A DNA stretch of 64,000 nt from Eulemur rufifrons (taxonomy: Eukaryota; Chordata; Mammalia; Primates; Lemuridae): contig NC_091012.1 in assembly GCF_041146395.1 (NCBI RefSeq), positions 16,668,193 through 16,732,192 of the forward strand, in the 5' to 3' direction. The notes beneath the pieces were generated by a model. The model was given only the letters and a program-made list of their open reading frames with translations. It was not told the origin of the DNA and made no database searches. Shown piece after piece: positions 24,626 through 36,594 of this stretch. Every line of letters begins with the position of its first letter. The first letter of the stretch is position 1. A program made the position numbers and the translations under genes.

Positions 24626-25424
24626 CCCTGGATACTTTCATTTCTTCCCAGAGAACTGAGGGGGGCTGTTTCTGCATAATTATGTACAGGGGAGGAGGTG
24701 ACATGGGGAATGAGAATGAGAAGTTGGCAGCCCAGTGGGGCCTTTGGGTAGGTCTTATTGAAGGAAGGAGGCTTGTGATAAAATCTTGAAGAAGTTACCT
24801 GAGTTCCTTGGTGACAGACCCCAATACGACTTACAACACTGGTAATGAGGCTTCCACATTCTAAAGACAAGCATGTATCCAGCTCACTTGCCAGGATACT
24901 CTCATGAGAAAAATTCTCTTGCTATATTGTGACTTTTTCAGGCTCTTGCCTCGGGAAAGCTCAAGTGAGAGATGTTAGTTCATGCCTCATCTCCCTCATA
25001 TGTTTCTGGGCATTTGGCAGAAAGCACCCAAATGTAACACAGGGCAGTGGAGAGCAGGCCCATCAAGCACAGTCCTCATCTGTGGTCTCATGTGAAAAGA
25101 CCTTCACACCCTCTGCATCACTATGTGAGGTTGTTGGGGGAAAGCAAGAGATGAGGGGACCTTCATGGGCAGGAGTAGATTGTTGTTGGAACTCTAAATC
25201 TGTTCTGCTTGTGCTCCAGGTCATGGCTCACAGGATGGGACTTAGAGTGTTGAGGCTCAAGATGATCAACCCAGATTTAATTCTGAGACCTTGAGCTGTC
25301 GTGTGGTTTTCTTCCTGGCTACAGATCTATGGAGATGTTCCTCTGTGTCTAATCTGTGAAGCATAATTTATTTATTTTTTTCTTCTTCAATGTCATTTAT
25401 TCTCTCTTATGTTGGCTTTGATAT

Positions 25425-25536
25425 ATTCTTTTTTTTTATTTCAGCTTATCATGGGGGTACAAAAGTTCAGGTTATATATATTGCCCATGTCCCGCCCATC
25501 CCCCTGAGTCAGAGCTTCAAGCCTGTCCATACCCCT
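25425..25536 (-). mobile_element. Short L1 3' tail, minus orientation
   Basis: TTTTTTTATTTCAGCTTATCATGG then GGGTACAAAAGTTCAGG is the reverse complement of the canonical L1 3' end. It continues to a TGAGTCAGAGCTTCAAG segment of the 3' UTR. Its 5' junction carries a small perfect inverted repeat (25523-25532 with 25537-25546). Confidence 0.85.
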
Positions 25537-25549
25537 GTATGGACAGCCA

Positions 25550-28500
25550 GGCAGGAATTGATTCCTCTTGGCCTGGCTACCAGGTAATCTCTTTGTAGAG
25601 CTTCATGTGAAATATCAGTGAGAAGCTGTTTTCTGGGGCCAACTACCCCATATCCTTGAACAAAGCACACTACCAACCATGGCCACAATTGCTCTAGGGT
25701 GAGAGTGAACACAGAGTGGTCTCCACAGATAGGGACCCAAGAAGAATAGGGTGGGCCCAGGTGCCAGACACAAATATGGGGACTTCCTGGGCTCTGTTCT
25801 AAGGCTTTTTCACTTGAGTGGCCCACAGAACCCTCCAAAAGATTCTGGCCTCCATTTTTGCCCACTGGCAACAGAGGCAGGTGCAAAGTGCCTGTTCACA
25901 TACTTGGAGAAATATCACAGAGTGCACATTTGTGTGTTTTCAATCTACACTATTCCATGAATACTTTTGTGTTTTACTACTGTTTTTATTGCTTTAACTA
26001 CTTGCTTCAGAGATCCCACGAAGCAGGCAGGTCCTCTGCCCTTCCAGAACCCCAAGCCTATAAAAATCATCACTTTTATTAGAATGGTTTATACACTAAA
26101 ATGTGAGGGATTTAGGCCATTCTAACATTTGTCTCAAACTCTTTGTATCAGAGCCCATCATCATTGCCCTGTTAGGTCAAGAGTTTGGGACTCATTTGCC
26201 TTCATAATATTCCATACGGGAGGCCATTTCCCACAGTAATTTAGCTTTTCAGTGCTGGTAAAATCTATTTTCTCATTTTTAACATAATATTTTTAGAGTA
26301 ATGTTACTTTCTGAATAAAATTATTTGAATAGTGAACTTTGCACTTTGCCTTGACAGATTTAAGAATGTAATCCATGTAATTAAAAACATACATTTTGTT
26401 ACTATAGTAATTAAAAGTGCCATTTTCATCATACGTTTTCCTACATTCATTGGGTAGCCTTTTAGGACCTGTGACTGGTCATTGACAGTATATATGATTA
26501 TGAGAATTTCAGGTACAAAGTTGAGCGGATGGTTAATGAATGGCAGTAGTTGAAAACCTGAGGAAATCAGCTGGCAAATTGAATAAAGGAAAATATATTC
26601 CCATCGTGATTAGTTCCATGAAAATATCTTTATGAAATGGACAATGGCTAGAAGAATAAATATTACAGGCATCATATGCTGATGAATGACTGGAATGCAT
26701 TTGCCACTATTTATAAATTAAACTAATATTGCAGATGCTGCTGCAAGTGCAATGTTTGCTGGCAAGAATATTTATAATTCCAAGACATTTAATTCACAGC
26801 TGCCTTGAGGGAAAGTACAGCCAGACGGAGTGTCACTACAAAAGTGAATTGCAGAAAAAACACTGGAGGTATTTGATCATAAATTCTGTGTTAGCAATTT
26901 TTGAAAATCTAAAAGTTCTGTTAGAAGAATCTTTCTTTCTGATCATTTCAATTAAGATTCCAGCAAATGTAACACTTTTATTTTTCCAATGGTCCACAAG
27001 GTCTTATGAAATCATTGCCCTGTGTATCACATTAAAGTGATGATGAAAATCTTACCAAGTACATCCATTACTGAATTTGGAGGGATCTTTCAAATTTGAT
27101 ATTGGAACTTGGATGAACATGTTCTTTGATCTGTATATACACTGATTAGGAGCAGCTAATTTTCTTCCTGTCTTATATTATCCTCCTCCAATGCATAAAA
27201 TATAAATATTGAAAGCATGTAGAAATGTTTTAATTTCCTTTTCTTATGTTCGGAGACATAGAAGTTGTGTACTGTTCAATTTATTGAGGGTTTGATGTTG
27301 TCATGGGCCTCAAATGAGCAATTATTATCATCATCTTTTTTTGTTTGGTTTTCAACTTACCCTTACTTCTTTTTCTCTGTCTTCCTTTTGAAGAAACATG
27401 GACACTAGAAAACACTATCCCTATTAAATTCACACACTAACCTTATAAATTTCAACAATAAAATTAAAATATACTTGTAGCATTTGCAAGTATATGTTTC
27501 AATGAGCAAATTCCATATTTAAAACTGTTAGAGGAATCTATATGAGAATAAAACTTAGAAGATTTTTAATAATGAGGATATGTTATATCCTTCAAAATTT
27601 GAATATTATTGTGTTCCCATTAATAAAAATTGTTACTTAAAATAACATGTAAAATGGAGCATTTTAGAAGGTTTTGTATGTAACTTGAATATATAATACT
27701 AAAACTGAATTTAAGCCTTTGTAAACATGCTTAATATTGTAAGCACACATATTTGTAATTTAGCCATTCATTCTACAAAAATATGATATATAACAGAATA
27801 AGGTAATTCTAGAGAGTTTTATAACAAGTTTCATGACTAAAAACATAATGTATTAGCAATTACCCTAGCAGAATAAAACAAAATTATCCCTCAGGTTATC
27901 TCCCAAAAGCTAGTTCATGGAAAATGTTAAAAAATATTATATTTTGGGAAATAATTTTAAATGGCTAAAAACATTACAAATATACTAAAGTTTTTCTTCA
28001 AATTTAAAAGAGCAAACAAGTATCACTAAATCCTTCTGAGTTAGCTCTGCTATTTTCTGTTATAAAATATAATATTTCACCCAAGTACATACAGGAAGTT
28101 AAACTGAGAAAAAAATGGCAAAAAAAGAAAAAGTAAAATGTTATTCAAATATAATATAAAATTACAAAAGCCCTTCAAAAGAATACATGTAACGTGATAA
28201 GATTTATAATGCTGCTCTTTTCATTGAAAACATTTTTGTTTAGTTATTATTTACTGAGATAAAAGAATGAAGCTGTAAGAAGAGAATTTTCCTACCCTAT
28301 CATTGAGAAAGTTCTGTCTCTTCCCACTACCTACTGGAGGCTTGAGCTCTCACTGTTAATAACACTGACAAACACACACTCAGCCAGTTGAGTCCTTGGA
28401 ATGAGTATGTGCATGAGGGATGAGGCCTCCAAGATATGCCTACAATACAGTAATGCCATAAGCTCATCTCCCTTTACACCCTTAATTTTTAGGTCACCTG

Positions 28501-28844
28501 CAGATGGAGGGCTAGCTCTGGCTTTGTAACTGTTAGAAAGGAAGCCGCAAAAAAGGAAAACTAAACTTACTCAATTCCTGGAATACACAATAGGAACAGC
28601 TAGCTGGGTTCCAAAATTTTTTAAGTGTGAATTCATTTTTCTAGGTAAGTTTGGCCTGGTGTATTGGATTACATTGCACCTTCTTAACAAAACAGGTATC
28701 TCCCAACAACCCAACCTTCACAATGAATAGAACACAATATTAGATTTCCCAGTGTGTCTCTGTTGGCTCAAATGATTAATGTTGGTCTTCATATATGTTA
28801 TCCAGTGCTCTCTGGTTTTCAGAATCTTAAATAGATTATAAGCA
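25550..28844. other. No recognised feature, AT-rich
   Basis: No gene, young repeat or RNA gene that I can identify. A 103-aa plus-strand frame at 26729-27040 has no recognisable domain and looks like chance. Confidence 0.5.
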
Positions 28845-29198
28845 CCTTTATGGGAATTTTTTTTTTATTTAATTTTACAGAATCAAAGAGTCTAACAGTA
28901 TATCTTGTTAGATACAGTATGTCCTCATAATGTATACATTATTTCTTGTACAATGATATGAAATAATATGGGAAATATTCATGATAAATTATTAAGTGAA
29001 CACTGCAAGTTAAAAACAATAGTTTCATATTTTTTTCCCCACCCCCCCCTTTCCCGATTCAGCACCTTCAAGTGTTACCACTCCCCAAACGGTGCGCAAT
29101 GCACTCATTGTGTAGGTATACCCCCATCCCCTCCCCCACCCCCCACCTCAGTCTGATGTCCAATTGGTGTCGTTCCCAGATTTGTATTTAGGTGATGA

Positions 29199-32100
29199 TC
29201 AAGGAAACCAATTTTCTGGTGAGTACATGTGATGCTTGTTTTGCCATTCTTGGGATACTTCACTTAATATAATGGGTTCCAACTCTCTCCAGGAGAACCA
29301 TAGAGATGTTGTATCTTCATCATTCCTTATAGCTGAGTAGTATTCCATGGTATACATATACCACAGTTTACTAATCCAATCATGTATTGATGGGCATTTG
29401 GGTTGTTTCCACATCTTTGCTATTGTGAATTGTGCTGCTATAAACATTTGGGTACACGTGCCTTTGTTACAGAATGACCTTTTTTTCCTTTGGGTATATG
29501 CCCAGTAATGGGATTGCTGGGTCAAATGGCAGGTCTACTTGAATCTGTTTAAGATACCTCCATAATGCTTTCCACAGAGGTTGCACTAGTTTGCAGTCCC
29601 ACCAGCAGTGTATTAGTGTTCCTGTCTCTCCACACCCACGCCAACATGTGTTGTTTTGGGTTTTTTTGATAAAGGCCATTCTCACTGGGGTTAAGTGATA
29701 TCTCATTGTGGTTTTGATTTGCATTTCCCTGATGATTAGAGATGTTGAACACTTTTTCATATGTTTGTTAGCCATTTTTATATCTTCTTTTGAAAAATTT
29801 CTATTCATGTCCTTTGCCCACTTTTTGATAGGGTTGCTTGATTTTTTCTTGCTGATTTTCCTGAGTTCTAAATAGATTCTTGTTATCAGTCCTTTATCTG
29901 ATGTGTAGTATGCAAAAATTTTTTCCCATTCTGTAGGTGGTCTGTTTATTCTCTGGACTGTTTCTTTGGCTGTGCAGAAGCTTTTTAATTTAATCATGTC
30001 CCATTCATTTATTTTTGTTGCTGCTGTGATTGCCTTGGGGGTCTTCTTCTTAAATTCTTTGCCTAGGCCAATGTCTGTAAGAGTCTTTCCTACATTTTCT
30101 TCTAGAATTCTGATTGTATCACGCCTAAGGTTTAAGTCTGTTATCCACCGTGATTTGATTTTTGTGAGAGGTGAAAGCTGTGGGTCCTGTTTCAGTCTTC
30201 TACAAGTGGCTAACCAATTCTCCCAGCACCATTTATTGAATAGGGATTCTTGTCCCCAGAGTATATTCTTTCCTGCTTTGTCAAAAATTAGGTGACTATA
30301 TGAGGATGGTGCTATATTTGGATTTTCTCTTGTGTTCCACTGGTCTGTGTCCCTGCACTTGTGCCAATACCAGTCTGTTTTAAGAACCACGGCCTTGTAG
30401 TATAGTTTGAGGTCTGGCAAATTAATACCTCCCATTTTGTTTTTGTTGCTTAAAATTGCTTTTGCTATACGGGGTCTTCTTTGATTCCATACAAAGTGTA
30501 TAATTATTTTCTTTATGTCTGTAAAGAATGATGTTGGTAATTTAATAGGGATTGCATTGAATCTGTAGATCACTTTGGGTAGTATAGACATTTTAACAAT
30601 GTTGATTCTTCCGATCCACGAGCATGGTATATTTTTCCATCTATTTGCAAGTTCTGCTATTTCTTTTCTCAGTGTTTCATAGTTTTCCTTATAGAGGTCC
30701 TTTACCTCTTTAGTTAGATATATACCTAGATATTTTATTTTCTTTGTTGCTATTTTGAAGGGTATTGAGTCTTTAATTTGGTTTTCCGATTGACTGTTAT
30801 TGGCATATATAAATGCCTCTGATTTGTGTATATTAATGTTTTAGCCTGAGACTTTGCTGTATTCGTTAATCAATTCCAGGAGTCTCTTGGTTGAATCCTG
30901 GGGGTTTTCCAGATATAACATCATATCATCAGCAAAAAGTGAGAGTTTGATCTCTTCCTTCCCTATTTGGACTCCCTTGATACTGCTCTCTTGCCTGATA
31001 GCTCTCACAAGGACTTCCAATACTATGTTGAAAAGTAATGGAGACAATGGGCAGCCCTGTCTGGTTCCAGTTCTAAGTGGGAGTGCTTTCAGTTTTTCCC
31101 CATTCAGTATGATGTTGGCTGTGGGTTTGTCATATATGGCTTGTATCATTTTTAGGTAGGTTCCATCAATGCCTATTTTGTTAAGCGTTTTTATCATAAA
31201 AGGGTGTTGAATTTTGTCAAATGCTTTTTCTGCATCTAATGAGAGTATCATATGGTTTTTGTTTTTGCTTCTATTTATGTAGTGAGTTACATTTATAGAT
31301 TTACGTATGTTGAACCACCCCTGCATCTCGGGGATGAAGCCCACTTGGTCGTGGTGGATTACTTTTTTGATAAGTACTTGGATTCGATTTGCTAGTATTT
31401 TATTGAAAATTTTTGCATCTATATTCATGAGGGAAATTGGTCTGTAGTTCTCTATTTTTGTTGTGTCCTTTTCAGGTTTTGGTATTAATGTTATATTGGC
31501 TTGGTAGAACGTGTTGGGGAGAACTCCATCCTTCTCAATATTGGAGAATAGTTTATGTAGGATGGGCACCAGTTCTTCTTTGTATGTATGGTAAAATTCA
31601 GGTGTGAACCCATCTGGACCAGGGCTTTTCTTTTTGGGAAGGTTTTTTATTGCTGTTTCGATTTCAGTTCTTGATATTGGTCTGTTCAGGTACTCTATTT
31701 CTTCCTGGTTGAGCCTGGGAAGACTATGTGTTTCTAAAAATTTGTCCATTTCCTCCACGTTCTCCAGTTTGTGTGCATAAAGATTTTTGTAGAATTCATA
31801 GATGGTGTCTTGTATCTCTGTAGCATCGGTTGTGATTTCTCCTTTCATGTTCCTAATGGAGGTTATTAGAGATTTTACTTTTGTGCTCTTGGTTAGTCTA
31901 GCCAGAGGTGTGTCTATTTTGTTTATCTTTTCAAAGAACCAACTTTTTGTTTTATTAATTTCCCTTATAGTTTCTTTGTTGTCCTTTTCATTTAGTTCTG
32001 ATTTGATCTTAGTAATTTCTCGCCTTCTGCTGGGTTTGGGATCGTTCTGTTCTTCTTTCTCCAGTTCTTTGAGTCTATTCGTTAGGTTGTCTATTTGCAT

Positions 32101-33078
32101 GTTTTCTGTCTTTTTGATATAGGCATTTATGGATATGAATTTTCCTCTCAGGACTGCTTTAGCTGCATCCCATAGATTTTGATAAGTTGTATCTCCATTG
32201 TCATTTAATTCAAAGAAATTTTTGATTTCCATCTTGATTTCTTCTTTTATAGAATAATTATTCAGGAGAAGGTTATTTAGCTTCCATGACTTTGAGTAAG
32301 AGTGAGGGTTTCTGTTTGTGATCATTGTTACTTTTATTCCACTGTGATCTGAGAAGATGCATGGTATAATTTCTATTTTTTTGAATTTTTGAAGACATGA
32401 TTTATGTCCTAGGACATGGTCAATCTTAGAGAATATCCCGTGAGCTGATAAGAAGAATGTATATTCTGTGGACTTTGGGTAGAATGTCCTATAGATGTCA
32501 GCCATGCCCATTTGTTCTAGCATTCTATTGAGGTCCAGTATGTCTTTGTTTATTTTCTGTTTAGAGGATCTGTCCTGTACTGTCAGTGGGGTGTTAAAGT
32601 CTCCAGCTATTACAGTATTGTTATCTATCATTTGGTTGAGATCTAGTAGGGTTTGCTTTATGAATCTAGGTGCACCTAGGTTGGGTGCATATATATTGAG
32701 TATAGTCATGGCTTCTTGATGAATTGTGCCTTTAATCAGTATGTAGTAGCCATCTTTGTCTTTTATTATTTTTGTTGGTTTGAAAGCTAAGTTATTGGAA
32801 ATTAAGATTGCCACACCAGCTTTCTTTTGGTTACCATTTGCTTGAAATATCGATTTCCATCCTTTTATTTTCAGTCTAAATGCATCTTTGCTCGTTAGGT
32901 GAGTTTCTTGAAGACAGCAGATACTTGGATTGTATTTTTTTATCCATTGGGCCAGTCTATGTCTCTTGAGCGGGGAGTTCAAGCCATTCACATTTATTGA
33001 GAAAACTGATAGGGGAGACAGTTTTTTGTTCAGCTTGTTGGGTAGAACTTCATTGTGATGTTTTCTCTCCTGCGCCAT
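29199..33078 (-). pseudogene. L1-B ORF2: endonuclease, reverse transcriptase, cysteine domain; one stop, one frameshift
   Basis: L1 ORF2p nicks target DNA and reverse-transcribes L1 RNA at the nick. From MAQERKH at 33078 the frame is open for 745 codons. The endonuclease has [30 protein letters not shown] and SDHSGIKV. The RT has [32 protein letters not shown] and the catalytic FADDMMLY (about residues 716-723). An in-frame TAA at 30841-30843 ends it just after FADD. The same frame resumes and is open again over 29467-30591, with the C-terminal cysteine motif [18 protein letters not shown] one-base insertion in a T run near 29480 shifts the last ~90 codons into the frame ending at 29199. The total length is close to the usual ~1280 aa. 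Confidence 0.95.
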
Positions 33079-33117
33079 TGTGGTATCTGGAATTTGATCT
33101 TTAGCTCTTGAGTAGTT

Positions 33118-34097
33118 TTACATTCGTGGATCTTTCTTGTGCTGATCCATGTATAATTCTCTTTTGAGTACTTCTTGGAGGGCTGGTCTTGTCTTGGTGA
33201 ATTCCCTCAACCTTTGTTTATCTGAGAATGTCTTGATTTCTCCTTCATATAGAAAACTTAGCTTAGCTGGGTACAAGATTCTAGGCTGGGCATTATTCTG
33301 TTTCAGAAGCGTGAAAATGGGGCCCCAACCTCTTCTTGCTTGTAAGGTTTCAGCTGAGAAATCTGGCGTAATTCTGATGGGTTTTCCTTTGTAACTTACT
33401 TGTTTCTTTCTCCTTGCAGCTCGGAGAAGTGACTCTTTAGCGGATATTTTGGTCAGCCTGATGACTACGTGGCGTGGTGTTTTCCTATTTGCTATGAATC
33501 TCCCAGGGGTCCTTTGAGATTCTTGAATCTGTATGTCTAGAGTATTGGCAAGGCCTGGAAAATTTTCCTCGATTATGTCTTCAAATAGCTTGTCCAACCC
33601 TTGCTTATTATCTTCTTCACCCTCAAGAATGCCAATAACTCTCAAGTTAGGTTTCTTCACATAATCCCACATTTCTTGAAGACTCAGATCATTTCTCTTA
33701 CTTTTTTGATCTATCTCTGTGACTGACTTATTTAGTTGGAAGGAGTTATCTTCAATTTCTGAGATTCTTTCCTCTGTTTGATCTACCCTGCTCTTGAGAC
33801 TTTCCACAGTGTTTTGTAGCTCTCTGAGTGAATTCTTCACTTCTAGGAGTTCAGTTTGGTTTTTCTTCAATATTTCAATTTCTTTAGTGAATTTTTCCTC
33901 CAAATCCTGTATTTTTTTTGTGTTTTCCTTGTGTTGTTTATCCATTGATTCTTGTATATTATCAGCTTGTTTATAATCCATAATTGGAATTCTGCCTGTG
34001 ACATGTTGGTGTTTTGAGTCTGGTTTGTGTCAAATGGTTGGGAGCTGGTATTTCTCTTTGGGGATGAGCTTTCCATTTGATTCTTTTTGCTCTCCAT
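33118..34097 (-). pseudogene. L1-B ORF1: RNA-binding chaperone, one frameshift
   Basis: Encodes the L1 RNA-packaging protein. The N-terminal part begins MESKKNQ at 34097. A single T missing near 33961 (TATTATCAG against TATTATTCAG in L1-A at about 2287) shifts the frame. The rest is open over 33118-33981: a coiled coil (repeated leucines in ILKKNQTELLEVKNSL onward), an RRM starting NLRVIGILEGEED and a C-terminal domain with RITPDFSAETL. The combined length of about 326 codons is normal for ORF1. It ends 39 bp before ORF2. Confidence 0.94.
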
Positions 34098-34845
34098 GTT
34101 TTTTCACTGGGCCCTTCCCATCTAGATTTGTCGTTGGATCTTTACTTATAGGTTTAGTCTGGTTAACAGGACTGTTTGTGCTCTATTCTTAGGCTGTGAA
34201 ACAGTCTAGGTATGTTGCTTCTTTTGACAAGAGGGGGAGACTGTTATGTATTGTTCAGAGATTTTTCTGTTTCCGTTGGGGGACTGCTTCTGATGGGTCC
34301 AATCCTAGAGGATTGGAGTGATCCAGGACCGCTTTTGTGAGTTAGGACACTGTGTTGTGGTCTTTCAGAAGGCAGGCAGGGTCCACACTAATAGTAGACC
34401 GAAATTCTCTTTGTTTGTTTGTTTGTTTGTTTCCCTTTGGTTCTTCCTCTATAGGGAAGGTTTCTGACTCTATCTGCCGGCAAGATACTAGCTATGGGGA
34501 GAGGACGGTGACTTTGCTTGCTCAGCGCCCCAGTTGCTGTAGCTCCCACGGGCAAAAGTCTGTATTGGCCCAATGTCCCCAGGGATCAGGTTCCACACTC
34601 TCGCTTCTGGAGAAGTATTCAGTGTTTACACTTGGGCAGGGATCCTATATAAGGTCCGTGGACCAGGGGAGAGGGCTGTCCAGGGAGCCTCTTGGTACCC
34701 TATTGCTCCGCAGTGACTTGGCTGTGGGCCCTAGAGTGGCAATTGCGTGCCTGCAGATCTCCGGCCCTGGGGGTGACTGCTCAGGATCCGGTATGTACCA
34801 GAGCCAGGGACCTGGCCCGTTCCGAAGCTCACCGTGGGTCCCCAG

Positions 34846-35045
34846 TTAGAAGGCGAAAAGAGAGGAGAAAGAGAAGAGAAAAAGAAAAAAGAAAAAAGAA
34901 AAGGAAAGAAAGAAAAGAAAGAGGAGAAAACGAAAGAGAAAAGAAAAAAAAGAAGAAAAAGAAAGAAAGAAAAAGAAAAAAAAAGAAAAAAAAAAGAAAA
35001 AGAAAAAAAAAAAAAAGAAAAGAAACGCAAAAAGCCAAACCAAAA
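34846..35045. repeat. Purine/A-rich low-complexity tract in L1-B 5' UTR
   Basis: GAAAAG/AAAAAG-rich on the plus strand, pyrimidine-rich on the L1 sense strand. A matching tract is in L1-A at 3160-3400. It generates spurious lysine-rich or phenylalanine-rich reading frames on both strands. Confidence 0.9.
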
Positions 35046-35444
35046 AAACACCAAAAACGCCAACAAAAATGAACAAAAACAAACTACATAGCACTTCACC
35101 ACACCGCAAGGCAGAAAGATACACAAATCTGAAGTATATAATTCAGCGACTCAATGTTTTTTTGTTTGTTTGTTTGTTTTACGCCTTAGCACAGCTCTGC
35201 CCCTTCACTTCTGCTCCGCTGGGTCCGGAGCGGCCATTAGATGTTTTTGTTTTTACGCCTTAGCACAGCTCCGCCCCTTCACGCCCGCCCGGCTGGGTCC
35301 CGGGCGGTTTCGCAGTGGATTTCAAGATGACGTCTGCGCGCCCGCACAGCTCCGAGGGTGGTGGGGATCCAACCTCCGCGCTCAAAAAGGCACGGCAGCC
35401 AGAGGCCCAGAGGGCAAAGGTGCCCGCCGAGGCTGTCCACCGCC

Positions 35445-35555
35445 AGAAAAAAAAAGAAAAAGAAAAGAAAAGGAAAGAAAAAAAAAGAAAAAAACCCCAA
35501 AAAAACAAAAACAAACACAAACACAAACAAACAAAACCCAGAAGAAATTTACCAA
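35445..35555. repeat. Second purine/A-rich tract in L1-B 5' UTR, absent from L1-A
   Basis: AAAAGAAAAAG-rich then ACAAACAC-rich, repeating the composition of the 34846-35045 tract. L1-A has only one such tract, so this looks like a duplicated 5' UTR segment. Confidence 0.8.
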
Positions 35556-35728
35556 GAATAAAATATACAGTTCGGCGAGCCTATTCTTCTTGTTCGTGTT
35601 TTTTTTTTTTTTTTTTTTTTGCCCTAGTGCAGCTCTGCCCCTTCACCCCGAGCGCGGCCCCGGCATATCCCGTACTCCTGGCGTTGGTTCAGAGACCAGC
35701 GGAGGGCGCCGGGCAGAGAGAGCTGCTC

Positions 35729-36116
35729 GGCACTTTATGGCTCCCGAGCGGTTTCGCCCTCACTTTCAAGATGGCGCCTGCAGAGCTCCGGGGCTGGAGG
35801 AGACCGGCTCCTCGGCAGGCAGAGACCACCACTGCCCGGGGGCTGGCGACCAAGAACGCGCACCAGGGGGTCACCGGCTGGAGAACCACCGAAAAAGGCA
35901 GCACGGGCAGAAAGAGCCGCTGGGCACTTTTTGGCTCCCGAGCGGTTTTGCCTTCGCTTTCAAGATGGCGCCTGCCGAGCTCCGGGGCCGGAGGGGGCCG
36001 GCTCCCCGGCAGGCGGAGACCGCCACTGCCCAGGGGCTGGCGAGCAAGGACACGCACTGGGGGTGACCGGCTGGAGAACTGCCGAAAAAGGCAGCACGGG
36101 GTACAACGCTATTTGC
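35729..36116. repeat. Two tandem ~194-bp units in L1-B 5' UTR
   Basis: The unit beginning GGCACTTTATGGCTCCCGAG at 35729 recurs as GGCACTTTTTGGCTCCCGAG at 35923. The AAGATGGCG motifs at 35768 and 35962 keep the same 194-bp spacing. The second unit ends in a CACGCACTGGGGGTGACCGGCTGGAG-like segment parallel to the first. L1-A shows one unit (about 3645-3845). Confidence 0.88.
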
Positions 36117-36594
36117 TGTCCGGGAGTCTTTTGTGTTTTTCTGCCCTGGGGCAGATCCGTCCCTCCTCGCCAAGCACTGTCTCAGCTGAGATCCCCCAGG
36201 TTCTAAGGTAATTTCTCAAAAAAAGCCTCCTGTCTCCAATGCGCCACGTATCCCTCAGTGATTCTGTGCTGGCCTGGGTCAGGGCTCTGTTCAATTGGGA
36301 GCGGAGGGCTAGCCGCTTTCCCGAGAGGCTGCACCCGCCCCGGCTGGGGGCGGGTGTATCCGACCCGCGCTCCGCTGGCTAGTGTCTGTCCCGCGTTCCT
36401 AATTTTCGTTCACCTCAGACCTCACTCGCTCTGTTTGTCCCACGCTGATTCTCCGTGGATTCACACCGCTGTTCCTGTGTGGAAGCGGTCTTCTAGCGTT
36501 GTGGCAGGTCCAGATCGATGCCTTCCTTCCCAGGAGCGCAGATTCAGGCCGTCACCACCACTCCGCCATCTTTGATCTCCCCTTTATGGGAATT

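Larger units (their letters stand above)
28859..36580 (-). mobile_element. L1-B: complete 7.7-kb LINE-1 with perfect 14-bp TSD
   Basis: A complete minus-strand L1: poly-A (T run from 28859), a 3' tail, ORF2 (29199-33078), ORF1 (33118-34097) and a long 5' UTR to 36580. The flanks carry exact copies of CCTTTATGGGAATT at 28845-28858 and 36581-36594, marking target-primed insertion. Compared with L1-A it is better preserved: one frameshift in ORF1, one stop and one frameshift in ORF2. The 5' UTR is longer than in L1-A through tandem units. The last ~170 bp before the poly-A are not the canonical L1 tail (see findings). Confidence 0.96.
34098..36580 (-). promoter_or_regulatory. L1-B 5' UTR / internal promoter with tandem units
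   Basis: About 2.5 kb upstream of ORF1, GC-rich except for two purine/A-rich tracts on the plus strand. The L1 5' terminus has a YY1-like site on the minus strand (36564-36572). Further YY1-like cores AAGATGGCG lie on the plus strand at 35768-35776 and 35962-35970, one in each tandem unit. The CGCCTTAGCACAGCTCCGCCCC-type motif occurs several times (35190-35280 and, variant, near 35620). Long plus-strand open frames here are antisense to L1. Confidence 0.75.

Noticed and set aside
29966..32719. Plus-strand ORFs of 70-110 codons over L1-B
   Set aside because: Antisense shadows of ORF2; identical shadows occur over L1-A.
34692..35126. Similar Lys/Glu-rich and Phe/Ser-rich ORFs
   Set aside because: Same tract in the L1-B 5' UTR; not conserved as protein between the two L1 copies.
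35729..36116. Regular repeats considered as a CRISPR or satellite array
   Set aside because: Only two 194-bp units inside an L1 5' UTR in mammalian DNA; no short repeat-spacer pattern.
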